Below, piece by piece: positions 46,882 through 54,881 of a stretch of 64,000 bases of DNA. A program made the translations under genes and the position numbers. Source of the stretch: Porphyromonas gingivalis ATCC 33277 (GTDB lineage: Bacteria; Bacteroidota; Bacteroidia; Bacteroidales; Porphyromonadaceae). The notes below the pieces were generated by a model that was given only the letters and a program-made list of their open reading frames with translations, was not told the origin of the DNA and did not search any database. Position 1 is the stretch's first letter, and the number at the start of each line of letters is the position of its first letter. The stretch is taken from contig NC_010729.1 in assembly GCF_000010505.1 (NCBI RefSeq), forward strand, positions 416,001 through 480,000. The letters are read 5' to 3'.

Positions 46882-47352
46882 ATGGCATACAATTATATTA
46901 CACAGGAAGGGTACGATAAGATTCTGGCCGAATTGGCCGAACTTGAAAGCGTACAGCGACCCGAGATTTCTCGGCAGATAGCAGAAGCACGCGACAAAGG
47001 AGACCTGTCCGAAAATGCCGAGTACGATGCGGCAAAGGAAGCCCAGGGAATCCTCGAAACGAAGATTGCTCAGCTAAAGGGGCTGATCGCCAATGCTCGT
47101 ATCATTGACGAATCGCAAGTAAGTACCGAAAGCGTTCAGATCCTGAACAAGGTGACGATCAAGAACGTAAAGACAGGCGTCGTGATGGCCTATACCCTCG
47201 TTTCCGATTCGGAAGCCAACCTCAAAGAGAACAAAATCTCTGTCAATACGCCCATCGCACAGGGACTGATGGGTAAAAAAATCGGAGATTTGGTTTCGAT
47301 CAAAGTGCCGAGTGGATTGGTAGAATTTGAGATTATAGACATTACCTTATAA
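46882..47352 (+). CDS. greA: Transcription elongation factor GreA
   Basis: A 156-aa factor that stimulates RNA polymerase to cleave backtracked transcripts. The N-terminal coiled coil carries the GDLSENAEYDAAKEAQ tip (acidic DLSENAEYD), which enters the polymerase channel. The C-terminal FKBP-like domain ends VPSGLVEFEIIDI. Length is normal. It is followed 15 bp later by the HIT-family gene, so the two are probably one transcript. Confidence 0.96.
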   Translation: MAYNYITQEGYDKILAELAELESVQRPEISRQIAEARDKGDLSENAEYDAAKEAQGILETKIAQLKGLIANARIIDESQVSTESVQILNKVTIKNVKTGVVMAYTLVSDSEANLKENKISVNTPIAQGLMGKKIGDLVSIKVPSGLVEFEIIDITL

Positions 47353-47367
47353 AAAAGAGTTCGTTCA

Positions 47368-47757
47368 ATGACTATTTTCAGCCGTATCATCGCAGGTGAA
47401 ATTCCTTGCCACAAGATTGCCGAAAGCGATAAATTCTTCGCTTTCCTCGACATCAATCCCCTTGCCCTCGGGCATACTTTGGTCGTACCCAAACAAGAAG
47501 TGGACTACATCTTCGACATGAACGATGCTGATCTGGGTGAGATGACCATCTTCGCCAAGCAGGTAGCTGCAGCCATCAAGCGTGCATTCCCCTGCCGGAA
47601 AGTGGGGATGACAGTGATAGGCCTCGAAGTACCTCATGCACACATCCACCTCGTACCCATGCAATCCGAAGCCGATATGCACTTCGGCCGTCAAAAGCTA
47701 ACGCCCTCGCAGGAAGAGTTGGTGGCGGCCGCAGAGAAAATCCGTGCTGTATTCTGA
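47368..47757 (+). CDS. HIT-family nucleotide-binding protein
   Basis: A 129-aa protein of the Hint/HIT branch. The N-terminal FSRIIAGEIPCHKIAE and the catalytic HAHIHLVP (HxHxHxx) near residue 90 are diagnostic. Such proteins hydrolyse phosphoramidates of AMP; the physiological substrate is unknown. A hairpin terminator stands 25 bp after the stop. Confidence 0.92.
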   Translation: MTIFSRIIAGEIPCHKIAESDKFFAFLDINPLALGHTLVVPKQEVDYIFDMNDADLGEMTIFAKQVAAAIKRAFPCRKVGMTVIGLEVPHAHIHLVPMQSEADMHFGRQKLTPSQEELVAAAEKIRAVF

Positions 47758-47782
47758 TCGACGATCCGCGGAACAAAAAAAG

Positions 47783-47820
47783 AATGCCCTGCAAGAGAAC
47801 TGTTACTCTCGCAGGGTATT
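47783..47820 (+). terminator. Terminator after the greA-HIT unit
   Basis: AATGCCCTGC and GCAGGGTATT form the lower stem; AAGAG and CTCTC extend it. The tail is CTCTTTATA, a weak T tract. Confidence 0.7.
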
Positions 47821-47895
47821 CTCTTTATAGAATGGAACAGTAATGGCTATGAAAGGAAGATTTTACCTCGAATTTCCTAACTTTCCTATTTCCGC

Positions 47896-48033
47896 TTAGA
47901 TCGAACTGACGTTAAACTTTCTATTCCTGCGTTTTTTGCCTGCCTCTTCGAGGGTCTTTTTCTTGATTGCTTCATCAAAAAGCTTGGAGAAATCATCTAT
48001 GATGCAAAAAACATCAACTATATTTGTCTTCAT
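47896..48033 (-). pseudogene. Truncated IS982-like transposase N-terminus
   Basis: A 45-aa minus-strand frame begins MKTNIVDVFCIIDDFSKLFD and contains GKKRRNRKF. This resembles the N-terminus of IS982-family transposases known from Bacteroidetes, which continue for about 250 more residues. Here the frame leaves the family pattern at the 16-bp direct repeat and stops after NVSSI. No DDE core remains, so it cannot be active. The assignment is from pattern memory. Confidence 0.55.
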
Positions 48034-48191
48034 AAAGTAGCGTTTTGTTTGTTCGTATCTTATTGATTATCAACTGCTAAGATACAAATAATTCGCTACT
48101 TTTTCAAGCATAATGCCCACGTTCTTTGGGCGTTTACCACTAATCAGAACACAAATTCATTGGTGTTTTCTTACGTCGAACTGACGTTAAA
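47901..48191. mobile_element. IS remnant bounded by 16-bp direct repeats
   Basis: TCGAACTGACGTTAAA occurs at 47901-47916 and 48176-48191. Between them lie the truncated transposase frame and a nested inverted repeat: AAAGTAGCG (48034) with CGCTACTTT (48094), and GTATCTTA (48055) with TAAGATAC (48078), just upstream of the transposase start. The right copy abuts the MITE. Confidence 0.6.
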
Positions 48192-48193
48192 AA

Positions 48194-48437
48194 GAGACCA
48201 TTGCGCAATAACCCTCCTACCCCCTCATATTGATCAAGACAGACACAAGCATTGATTTGACGAAGAAAGGAGTGCTTCATGCAGTCTCTGCAAACCTCAA
48301 GTATATACCTCTGATGGAAGCTTGGGGAAATTTCTGTTTGCTTGGTGTCCATATACTTGAGGTTTGACCTTTCCTGAAAACACAAAGAATCAGCCCTGCA
48401 GCAAAAGAATTCAAGGAAAATCCCGTGCAACAGTCTC
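48194..48437. mobile_element. MITE-like element, copy without tandem array
   Basis: The ends GAGACCATTGCGCAATAA and CCCGTGCAACAGTCTC are inverted. The body is the reverse complement of the outer parts of 35791-36395, without the 41-bp repeats, and has its own internal inverted pair (CCTCAAGTATATA with TATACTTGAGG). Runs of A flank both ends. No protein is encoded. Confidence 0.75.
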
Positions 48438-48442
48438 AAAAA

Positions 48443-48486
48443 AGAGAAGCTGCCTCTTTCGGAACTGTTCCGGGAGGCAGCCTCTT
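48443..48486 (-). terminator. Terminator of the glycogen operon, minus strand
   Basis: A long imperfect palindrome (GAGGCTGCCTC ... GAGGCAGCTTCTC on the minus strand) is followed by TCTTTTTTG. It lies downstream of the small beta-barrel gene and directly next to the MITE. Confidence 0.65.
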
Positions 48487-48667
48487 GTGGATTCATTTCA
48501 ATTTCAATAGCAAATGGTTCTCTGGTTTTTCAGAAGATCTTGAGCTTTCCGTCCACAAAAGTCGTGCAAATCGAATAAACCGCCAAAGGAAAAAATATGT
48601 TGTTCAGCAAGTTCACCCGTATCCACATGTCGAAAGCGGTAGCAGAAAGGTTAAGAGGACTCTTCCG

Positions 48668-49144
48668 TTATAGCCTGAAACTAACCCCTACCATGACAAA
48701 GGGAGTAGCCCAGCCGGCTGATACTTCTGAGAACAATGCAAAATCGCGCTGAACAAAGAAGCGCGCTCCGAGATGAATACCGTAGACAAAGCCGGTATCA
48801 TTGCCGAAATAGCCTCCCAGAGTCTGACCTAAATAGCCATCGACAGCAGAAGCCAGCTGATAGTGAAAGTCCAATTTAGTGGCTAAAATGATGGCAGAGA
48901 AATTGTGTTCCGTGCCGTAATAGCCAAGGCGACCTCCTACAGTAATGGCGCCTTTGCCTCTGGCAAGACCGCTGATGATACCGGTTTCGAGGTCTACGGT
49001 GGGCATAAATGCAGCCGATCCGTGATGAGAACCGATACCCATACCGACGTTGAGCGAAACGTCGCCCTTGCGGATAGCACTCTGAGCATTCATTGAGAAT
49101 ATGCCGGCCAAGATGATAGCCAGACTAAAAATTACTTTTTTCAT
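48668..49144 (-). CDS. Small outer-membrane beta-barrel protein, unrecognised
   Basis: A 158-aa protein. A signal peptide (VIFSLAIILAGIFSMNAQS) precedes a sequence of alternating hydrophobic and polar residues ending VMVGVSFRL. The terminal aromatic-x-Leu pattern suits a small eight-stranded outer-membrane barrel. No family is recognised. Its ATG overlaps the GH57 stop (ATGA), so it is translated from the glycogen operon, an unexpected partner for cytoplasmic enzymes. Confidence 0.75.
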   Translation of the reverse strand: MKKVIFSLAIILAGIFSMNAQSAIRKGDVSLNVGMGIGSHHGSAAFMPTVDLETGIISGLARGKGAITVGGRLGYYGTEHNFSAIILATKLDFHYQLASAVDGYLGQTLGGYFGNDTGFVYGIHLGARFFVQRDFALFSEVSAGWATPFVMVGVSFRL

Positions 49145-50427
49145 GTTGTTTTCGTTTTTTGACGTTTGATTGTCTCTTCTAATTTTTTGATTTGTTTATC
49201 CTGATTTCTGATTGTAGTCAGCAAGGCTTTCAGTTCTTCATTTTCTATCGTAGAAGGGTAGCGGGCTTCTACGCGAAGCAGGAAGTCGCTGAGCACATTC
49301 ATATAGTTGTTGAAAGCATCGTAAGGCGTTTCGTACGGGCTGAAGTTGCCGGCGTCTCCGCCACGGGTTTTCATATAGTAGAAGTGGTCGGCACTCTGTA
49401 GGTAGAGCCAGTCCTGTAGCATACGCTGATCGTCGATCATACGTACACGTTCGCCCCATTGTTCGAGTTTGTCGCATGCTCCTTGTTGCAGCACATTGCC
49501 CAGCCACGTACCGGTATCTTTTTCTTCTCCTACCCAGCTTATGGGGTAGATGGAGGAGAACTTGGCTACGGGGCTGTAGGACTCTATCAACTCCGATGGC
49601 GTAGCGAACTTGACTCCTTCGCTCTTTTTCGCCAAAGAAGGGAGTGCACGAAAGAAATCGAAAATACCCGACTCCTGCGGATGGAGCGATCCCAAGACTT
49701 CGTAGTTCATGAAGAGATTGAATATCTGCTCCTCTTCGGGAGTCTCTTCGATCCAACGGATCATCTTGTCTGCCGTCAGGGGATATTCGTTCCAGTCGTA
49801 GCGGGTGAACATGGCACTGATAGCATCGCTCAGCCTCGGATTGCGGAGCAAGAGGGACAACTCCGGAACGGATCCGGCTTTGTACAGATAGTTCGGACTC
49901 TTCCATCCGAGTATGTGTTTGGCTCCTTCCGTGAGCATCCCTTGAAAACCCATTTCGGCCACTTGGGTGGCAATGTTGTCGGAGAAGATCAACTCTGTAT
50001 TGCGCAGCACTCGGGGTTTTAGACCGAACAGCTCTTCCATCCGACGACTATGGATCATCGTCTGATTGTAAAATTCTTCGGGATCATAGAGCGACGAGAG
50101 GGAATGAGCGTAGGTTTCGGCCAGAAACTCTACACAGCCCGTTTCGGCCAAATCTCTGAAGGTGTCCAAGGCCTCCGGCGAATAGGACTCCAGCTGTTCC
50201 AAAGCAGTACCGGAAATAGAAAATGCTACTCGAAACTCGGGATGTTCGGCAATGATTTCCTTCAAAAGCAGATTGGCCGGCAGATAGCACTTCTGTGTGA
50301 TCCGTCGCATGATTTCTTCATTGCGAAAGTCGTCGTAGTAGTAATGGTCGTTCCCGATGTCGAAAAAACGGTATCGTTTCAGACGAAACGGCTGATGTAT
50401 TTGGAAGTATAAGCAGATATGTTTCAT
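49141..50427 (-). CDS. Glycoside hydrolase family 57 (alpha-amylase/glucanotransferase type)
   Basis: A 428-aa protein. ICLYFQIHQPFRLKRY at the start is the first GH57 signature (HQP). AETYAHSLSSLYDPEEF near residue 103 and RNTELIFSDNIATQV near 140 are the second and third regions; the glutamate in RNTELIF is the expected nucleophile position. A coiled coil ends the protein (NQDKQIKKLEETIKRQKTK). No signal peptide, so it acts on internal glucan. It overlaps both neighbours by 4 bp. Confidence 0.9.
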   Translation of the reverse strand: MKHICLYFQIHQPFRLKRYRFFDIGNDHYYYDDFRNEEIMRRITQKCYLPANLLLKEIIAEHPEFRVAFSISGTALEQLESYSPEALDTFRDLAETGCVEFLAETYAHSLSSLYDPEEFYNQTMIHSRRMEELFGLKPRVLRNTELIFSDNIATQVAEMGFQGMLTEGAKHILGWKSPNYLYKAGSVPELSLLLRNPRLSDAISAMFTRYDWNEYPLTADKMIRWIEETPEEEQIFNLFMNYEVLGSLHPQESGIFDFFRALPSLAKKSEGVKFATPSELIESYSPVAKFSSIYPISWVGEEKDTGTWLGNVLQQGACDKLEQWGERVRMIDDQRMLQDWLYLQSADHFYYMKTRGGDAGNFSPYETPYDAFNNYMNVLSDFLLRVEARYPSTIENEELKALLTTIRNQDKQIKKLEETIKRQKTKTT

Positions 50428-51686
50428 CGTCCTGTTACTTTATTATATATGTCACGTACCTTTTGTCCTGCAGTCTCCCACTTGATGTTGTTCACCTCTC
50501 GGAGACCCTCGTCCCGCAAGAAAGTATGCAGCTCCGGATAAGCTATAAGCGCATGCATGGCATCTGCCATGGCATCGATGTCCCAATAGTCCACTTTGAT
50601 GGCGTAGTCCAGAATCTCGGCACATCCGCTCTGTTTGGAAATAATGGAGGGGACTCCGCATTGCATGGCTTCGAGTGGAGAGATGCCGAATGGCTCGGAT
50701 ACGGATGGCATCACATAGACATCGCTTGCCTTAAATACCTCGTACACCTGTTCGCCTTTCATAAATCCTGTGAAGTGGAAGCGGTCGGCTATCTTGTGTC
50801 GGGCAGCCAGCCTGATCATGGCGTCCATCATGTCGCCGTTTCCGGCCATTACGAAGCGTACGTCGGATGTGCGTTCGAGCACTTTGGCCGCTGCTTCGAC
50901 GAAGTATTCCGGGCCTTTCTGCATCGTGATTCGTCCGAGGAAGGTAATTACTTTGTCTTTCACGCCGCGTTTGTCGGGCAAAGCCAGAATAGAGGCAGGC
51001 AGAGGCTCTACCGCATTGTGCACCGTGGTCACCTTGTCGGGATGCTGTCCGTACTTTTCAATGACGGTCCGTCTGGTCAGATTACTGACCGTGATGATAT
51101 GATCCGCATGGTTCATACCGTCTTTCTCGATGGCAAAAACTTGGGGATTCACATTACCCCTGCTGCGGTCGAAGTCCGTAGCGTGTACATGAACTACGAG
51201 CGGCTTCCCTGTAACCGTTTTGGCATGTATGCCGGCCGGATAGGTGAGCCAGTCGTGGGAGTGGATCACGTCGCACGGTATGGTACGCGCTATCACGCCT
51301 GCTACGATGGAGTAATTATTGATCTCTTCCAGCAGATTGTCCGGATAGCGTCCGGAAAATTCGATACAGCCGAGGGCATCCGTCTTCTTGTAGCTAAAAT
51401 CGGCATAAATGTTGCTGCGCAGATCCTCGTATGTCCGGAGATCCATTCGGTTGCCCAAGAGTTGGTTCACCGTTTCGGTGGGGACATTTTTGTACACTAT
51501 GGGAGTGCAGTTGGTGCCTATGAGCCGGAGGAAACTCTTGTCCTCGTCTCCCCACGGTTTGGGGATGACGAAAGTAATATCCATGTCGGGCTGCATGGCC
51601 ATCCCTCTGGTAAGGCCATAGCTGGCTGTCCCCAATCCGCCGAGGATATGTGGGGGGAACTCCCAACCGAACATCAACGCTTTCAT
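50424..51686 (-). CDS. Glycosyltransferase family 4/5, glycogen-synthase-like
   Basis: About 420 aa. KALMFGWEFPPHILGGLGTA at the start has the glycine-rich loop typical of glycogen-synthase-like enzymes, though K-x-G-G is replaced by ILGGLG. DVIHSHDWLTYPAG is the acceptor-side motif and MPSVSEPFGISPLEAMQCG the conserved donor-binding E-x7-E motif. The donor is probably ADP- or UDP-glucose. The start at 51686 overlaps the debranching-enzyme stop as ATGA; an ATG three codons upstream is also possible. Confidence 0.87.
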   Translation of the reverse strand: MKALMFGWEFPPHILGGLGTASYGLTRGMAMQPDMDITFVIPKPWGDEDKSFLRLIGTNCTPIVYKNVPTETVNQLLGNRMDLRTYEDLRSNIYADFSYKKTDALGCIEFSGRYPDNLLEEINNYSIVAGVIARTIPCDVIHSHDWLTYPAGIHAKTVTGKPLVVHVHATDFDRSRGNVNPQVFAIEKDGMNHADHIITVSNLTRRTVIEKYGQHPDKVTTVHNAVEPLPASILALPDKRGVKDKVITFLGRITMQKGPEYFVEAAAKVLERTSDVRFVMAGNGDMMDAMIRLAARHKIADRFHFTGFMKGEQVYEVFKASDVYVMPSVSEPFGISPLEAMQCGVPSIISKQSGCAEILDYAIKVDYWDIDAMADAMHALIAYPELHTFLRDEGLREVNNIKWETAGQKVRDIYNKVTGR

Positions 51687-53659
51687 CCTTTCCATTTTGT
51701 ATAATTGTACATATGACGTACACTCAGGTGCATATCGGATTCTGTCCTGTTCAGTAGCTCTTTGGCTCTCAATATCTCTCCTACGCTCATGGCAAAAGAG
51801 ATAGCTCCGCGCCCCATGAAAGGCGGATTGCCGTCGAACAACTCCGAGATGGTGCCGATGCCGTGCATCTGTAGTTCCTCTTCCATGCCGATAAGCATCC
51901 TTTCGAGAAAGGTCACTCCGCTATTCCCGTATAAACGCAGATAGGCTTCGGTGTATTGTCCGAGTAGCCAAGGCCATACCGAACCATTGTAGTAGGCCAG
52001 TTCCCGTTCTTCTTGTTTGCCACGGCAGTAAGGCCGGTAGCCTTCGCTCTTGGGGCTTAGGCTTCGAAGCCCTTTCGGCGTCAGCAGTTCTCTTGTGATG
52101 ATCTCGAGTACTTGCAGTTGCCGATCGCGTTGTAGTGGGGAGTAGGGGAGGGATATGGCGAAGAGCATGTTCGGGCGTACGCTCCAGTCCTGAGCTTTGC
52201 CGTCCCGAACGTAATCGAAGAGATAGTTGTAGCAATTCAGAAATGTATCGGGGAAGGATCTTTCGATCCGGCTGATGATTTCGTCGATCTCCGGTTTTTC
52301 CCCATTGAGTTCTCGTTCGAAGCAGAGGGCATTGTACCAGAGAGCATTCAATTCGACGAGATAGCCCTCACGGGGGATGACGGCTTTGCCGTTCAGTTTG
52401 GCATCCATCCAACTTAACGGGAAGCCTGTGCCCAAGACGTAGAGAAGCCCGTTTTCACGAATTTGTGCCGTCGGGTGCTGGGCGGACAGATAATAAGATA
52501 CCACTTCGCTGACGAAGGAGCCGAATCTCTTGGCTGCTTCCAGACCGTTGCGGCGTGCATACTGCTGGATGGCCCAAATAGCCCAAATCCCAACGTCCGG
52601 CTCATGCAGCCCGTGTATGGTGTCGTCATCTTCATGCAGTCGCATGTAGCGTTCCATCGCCGGAATGACGGTATTGACGATGCGTTCGAATCGCTCCGGG
52701 GCTTCTACACACAGGGTACAGCCGGGTAGTGCCACGAACAGATCGCGAGCTCGAACGTCGAACCACGGATAGCCGGCCAGAAGGTAGCCATCGTCGGGGG
52801 TAGGGCGGTAGTAGAGCTGGTGAGCTGCATTCCTCAGGCAGCTGAAAAAATCTTCGCGTGGGATGCGCTCTCGTACTTCCTTGACAAATGTCGTTCGGAG
52901 GGTATTCGGATTGGCCTCTTCAAGACCGGCAGCAAAGTAGATGGATTCTCCTTTTTTTATGGGAATCTCGAATGTGCCGGGCATGTAAAGATCCTCCGTA
53001 CACTCGTATCCACGCTCTTTTTCCTTGGGGTATTCGAAGTCTTTGTACCAATATCCCTCCTCGCGGTATTCGGGTTCTTTGCTGAACTGCATGAAGAGAT
53101 GGGGATAACCCTTGTAGAGGCTGATCCCTATGCCGTTTCGGGCCGGGATATGTCCACGTTCGATCTGCCCGTTTTCGTGGGTGAGGGCTGCCACGCTCCT
53201 GAAAGCAAGCAGGGGACGAAAGCGCAGTAGCGTATCGCTATGTGCTTCCATCAGTGTGTACTTGAATATGGCACGATTGATGTAGTGGCAGAATACCTGT
53301 TCGCGCTTGAGTACCACTCCTCCCACGCGAAAGATGGTGGCCGGTATTATATCCACATTGTATTCGCGGATATATTTATGACCGTTCGGACTGATGACTC
53401 CGCCTTTGTAGTGATGAACCGCTACGTTGAACTCCGCTCCATGCTGGATAATGGTCAGATCCAGAGACGACAGCAGTACGCGATTCTGATCCCCCAGCTC
53501 GGGAATGGGAACGACCAACAGACCATGATATTTACGGGTATTGCAGCCTACTATCGTAGAGCTGGAATAAGCCCCTTTTCGATTGGTGCGGATGTATTCG
53601 CGCTGAAGCGATTCATCCAGATTCGCCATGAGCGTTTTGTCGAATTTGAGGTAACTCAT
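51683..53659 (-). CDS. Glycogen debranching enzyme, amylo-alpha-1,6-glucosidase type
   Basis: A 658-aa cytoplasmic protein. The N-terminal domain has REYIRTNRKGAYSSSTIVG and NTRKYHGLLVVPIP, the usual start of bacterial GDE proteins. The catalytic (alpha/alpha)6 domain includes YLLAGYPWFDVRARDLFVAL (a change from the common GYPWFxxWGRD) and YYNGSVWPWLLGQYTEAYL. It removes alpha-1,6 branches from glycogen. It is the first gene of the four-gene operon and overlaps the glycosyltransferase gene. Confidence 0.9.
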   Translation of the reverse strand: MSYLKFDKTLMANLDESLQREYIRTNRKGAYSSSTIVGCNTRKYHGLLVVPIPELGDQNRVLLSSLDLTIIQHGAEFNVAVHHYKGGVISPNGHKYIREYNVDIIPATIFRVGGVVLKREQVFCHYINRAIFKYTLMEAHSDTLLRFRPLLAFRSVAALTHENGQIERGHIPARNGIGISLYKGYPHLFMQFSKEPEYREEGYWYKDFEYPKEKERGYECTEDLYMPGTFEIPIKKGESIYFAAGLEEANPNTLRTTFVKEVRERIPREDFFSCLRNAAHQLYYRPTPDDGYLLAGYPWFDVRARDLFVALPGCTLCVEAPERFERIVNTVIPAMERYMRLHEDDDTIHGLHEPDVGIWAIWAIQQYARRNGLEAAKRFGSFVSEVVSYYLSAQHPTAQIRENGLLYVLGTGFPLSWMDAKLNGKAVIPREGYLVELNALWYNALCFERELNGEKPEIDEIISRIERSFPDTFLNCYNYLFDYVRDGKAQDWSVRPNMLFAISLPYSPLQRDRQLQVLEIITRELLTPKGLRSLSPKSEGYRPYCRGKQEERELAYYNGSVWPWLLGQYTEAYLRLYGNSGVTFLERMLIGMEEELQMHGIGTISELFDGNPPFMGRGAISFAMSVGEILRAKELLNRTESDMHLSVRHMYNYTKWKG

Positions 53660-53936
53660 CGTCGTTTTGTTGGCTTCCTCTACGGAGTGTTGTTTATGCT
53701 AATATAGCAATTATTCCACATATCTGCCACTTATTTTAATGTGTTTTTCCGATCTCAATCTCGAGAGCCGTATGCGGATTCCCACAGATTAAAGATGATA
53801 AACAACTGAAAAACAGATAGCCTGTGGGTAGACGATTTTCCCGGACAAACGCTGCACGAGAGTGTGGAATGTGTCAATCTCGGATTCGTTTGGTTTATGC
53901 GCCAAAATTTTCCTGTTTATAACGCCAAAAAACATG

Positions 53937-54007
53937 GTGCGAGAACTTTTTCGTTTTGGCGTGGGAAGTAAAAAAATTACGAGCCAAAACGAAAAAAATC
54001 TCGCGCC
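53937..54007. repeat. CGTTTTGG hairpin repeat, copy 4
   Basis: The outer arms GGTGCGAGA and TCTCGCGCC and the inner arms TTTTTCGTTTTGGC (53947-53960) and GCCAAAACGAAAAA (53983-53996) form a long stem of over 20 bp in total. This is the best-preserved copy of the family. The surrounding 53660-54145 has no gene. Confidence 0.8.
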
Positions 54008-54145
54008 GCTTTGTTCGGCATACACGCACCGGAATCGGAGCGTTTGTGGTACGTGTTTCGGAAGAGGTGGTTTGCGGATATTCCTCAAAGAGGCGGTGGT
54101 GAAGGAGTAATCCCCAAGGGGCAAATCCGCTTTACTCCGGTCGTT

Positions 54146-54847
54146 TTATCCTTCGACGGCGAAGTGCTGTTCGAGTTCGGATAGGGTCTGTTCGTTTGTT
54201 TGGAGGTCTTTGATGATCTCGCCTTTTTGCAGTACTACGATGCGGCTGCTGACTTCGGTCACGTGGTTGAGGTCGTGGCTGGAGATAAGCATGGTAGTAC
54301 CGTATTGGGTTGCATGTTCGTTGAGCATTTTCTTCAGCCGTATTTGTGAGGAAGGATCGAGAGCCGTGAACGGTTCGTCGAGGATCAATATATCGGGGCG
54401 AGAGAGCATGGCAGCGGCTATGCCTATCTTCTTTTGATTCCCTTTGGAAAAATCCCGAATGAGTTTGTTCTTGCCCAAAACTTCATCGGCAAAGAGGGGC
54501 GACATGTATTCGAGAAAACGCTCTATCTCCTGCTTGTCGAGGTGGTGGAGCTTGCCGATGAAATCGAAATACTCCTCCGGACGCAGGAAGCCGATGAGGA
54601 AGCTTTCGTCGAGGAAGGCTCCGACACGGCCCTTCCAATCGTCACTACCCGCTACGGGGATGTCGTCGATGGAGATGCTACCGCTATCTGCTTTGATCAG
54701 ATCGAGGACGAGGCGGAAGAGGGTAGTCTTGCCGGCACCGTTATTGCCTACCAAACCGAAGGTTTCGCCGTGGCTTATGGAGAGATGGGGAATATCCAGT
54801 ACGGTAACCCCATTGTATTTTTTGCTGAGATCGGTTATTTGTATCAT
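54146..54847 (-). CDS. ABC transporter ATP-binding protein
   Basis: A 233-aa ATPase with Walker A GNNGAGKTT near residue 36, an FSKGNQKKIGIAAAM signature (LSGGQ replaced by FSKGN, as in many export-type ATPases) and Walker B ILILDEPFTALD. The H-loop LISSHDLNHV is present. It is preceded 34 bp upstream by the DUF5687 membrane protein, its likely permease. Substrate unknown. Confidence 0.9.
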   Translation of the reverse strand: MIQITDLSKKYNGVTVLDIPHLSISHGETFGLVGNNGAGKTTLFRLVLDLIKADSGSISIDDIPVAGSDDWKGRVGAFLDESFLIGFLRPEEYFDFIGKLHHLDKQEIERFLEYMSPLFADEVLGKNKLIRDFSKGNQKKIGIAAAMLSRPDILILDEPFTALDPSSQIRLKKMLNEHATQYGTTMLISSHDLNHVTEVSSRIVVLQKGEIIKDLQTNEQTLSELEQHFAVEG

Positions 54848-54881
54848 ATCTATTGTGGTCGTCTAAAGAATGTTGTCAAAG

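Noticed and set aside
46728..46919. A 63-codon frame in the greA leader
   Set aside because: It overlaps the greA start in another frame and lacks protein-like features; the greA promoter and ATG explain the region.
48140..48496. A 118-codon minus-strand frame
   Set aside because: It is the translation of the MITE-like element plus the terminator beside it, with no protein-like pattern.
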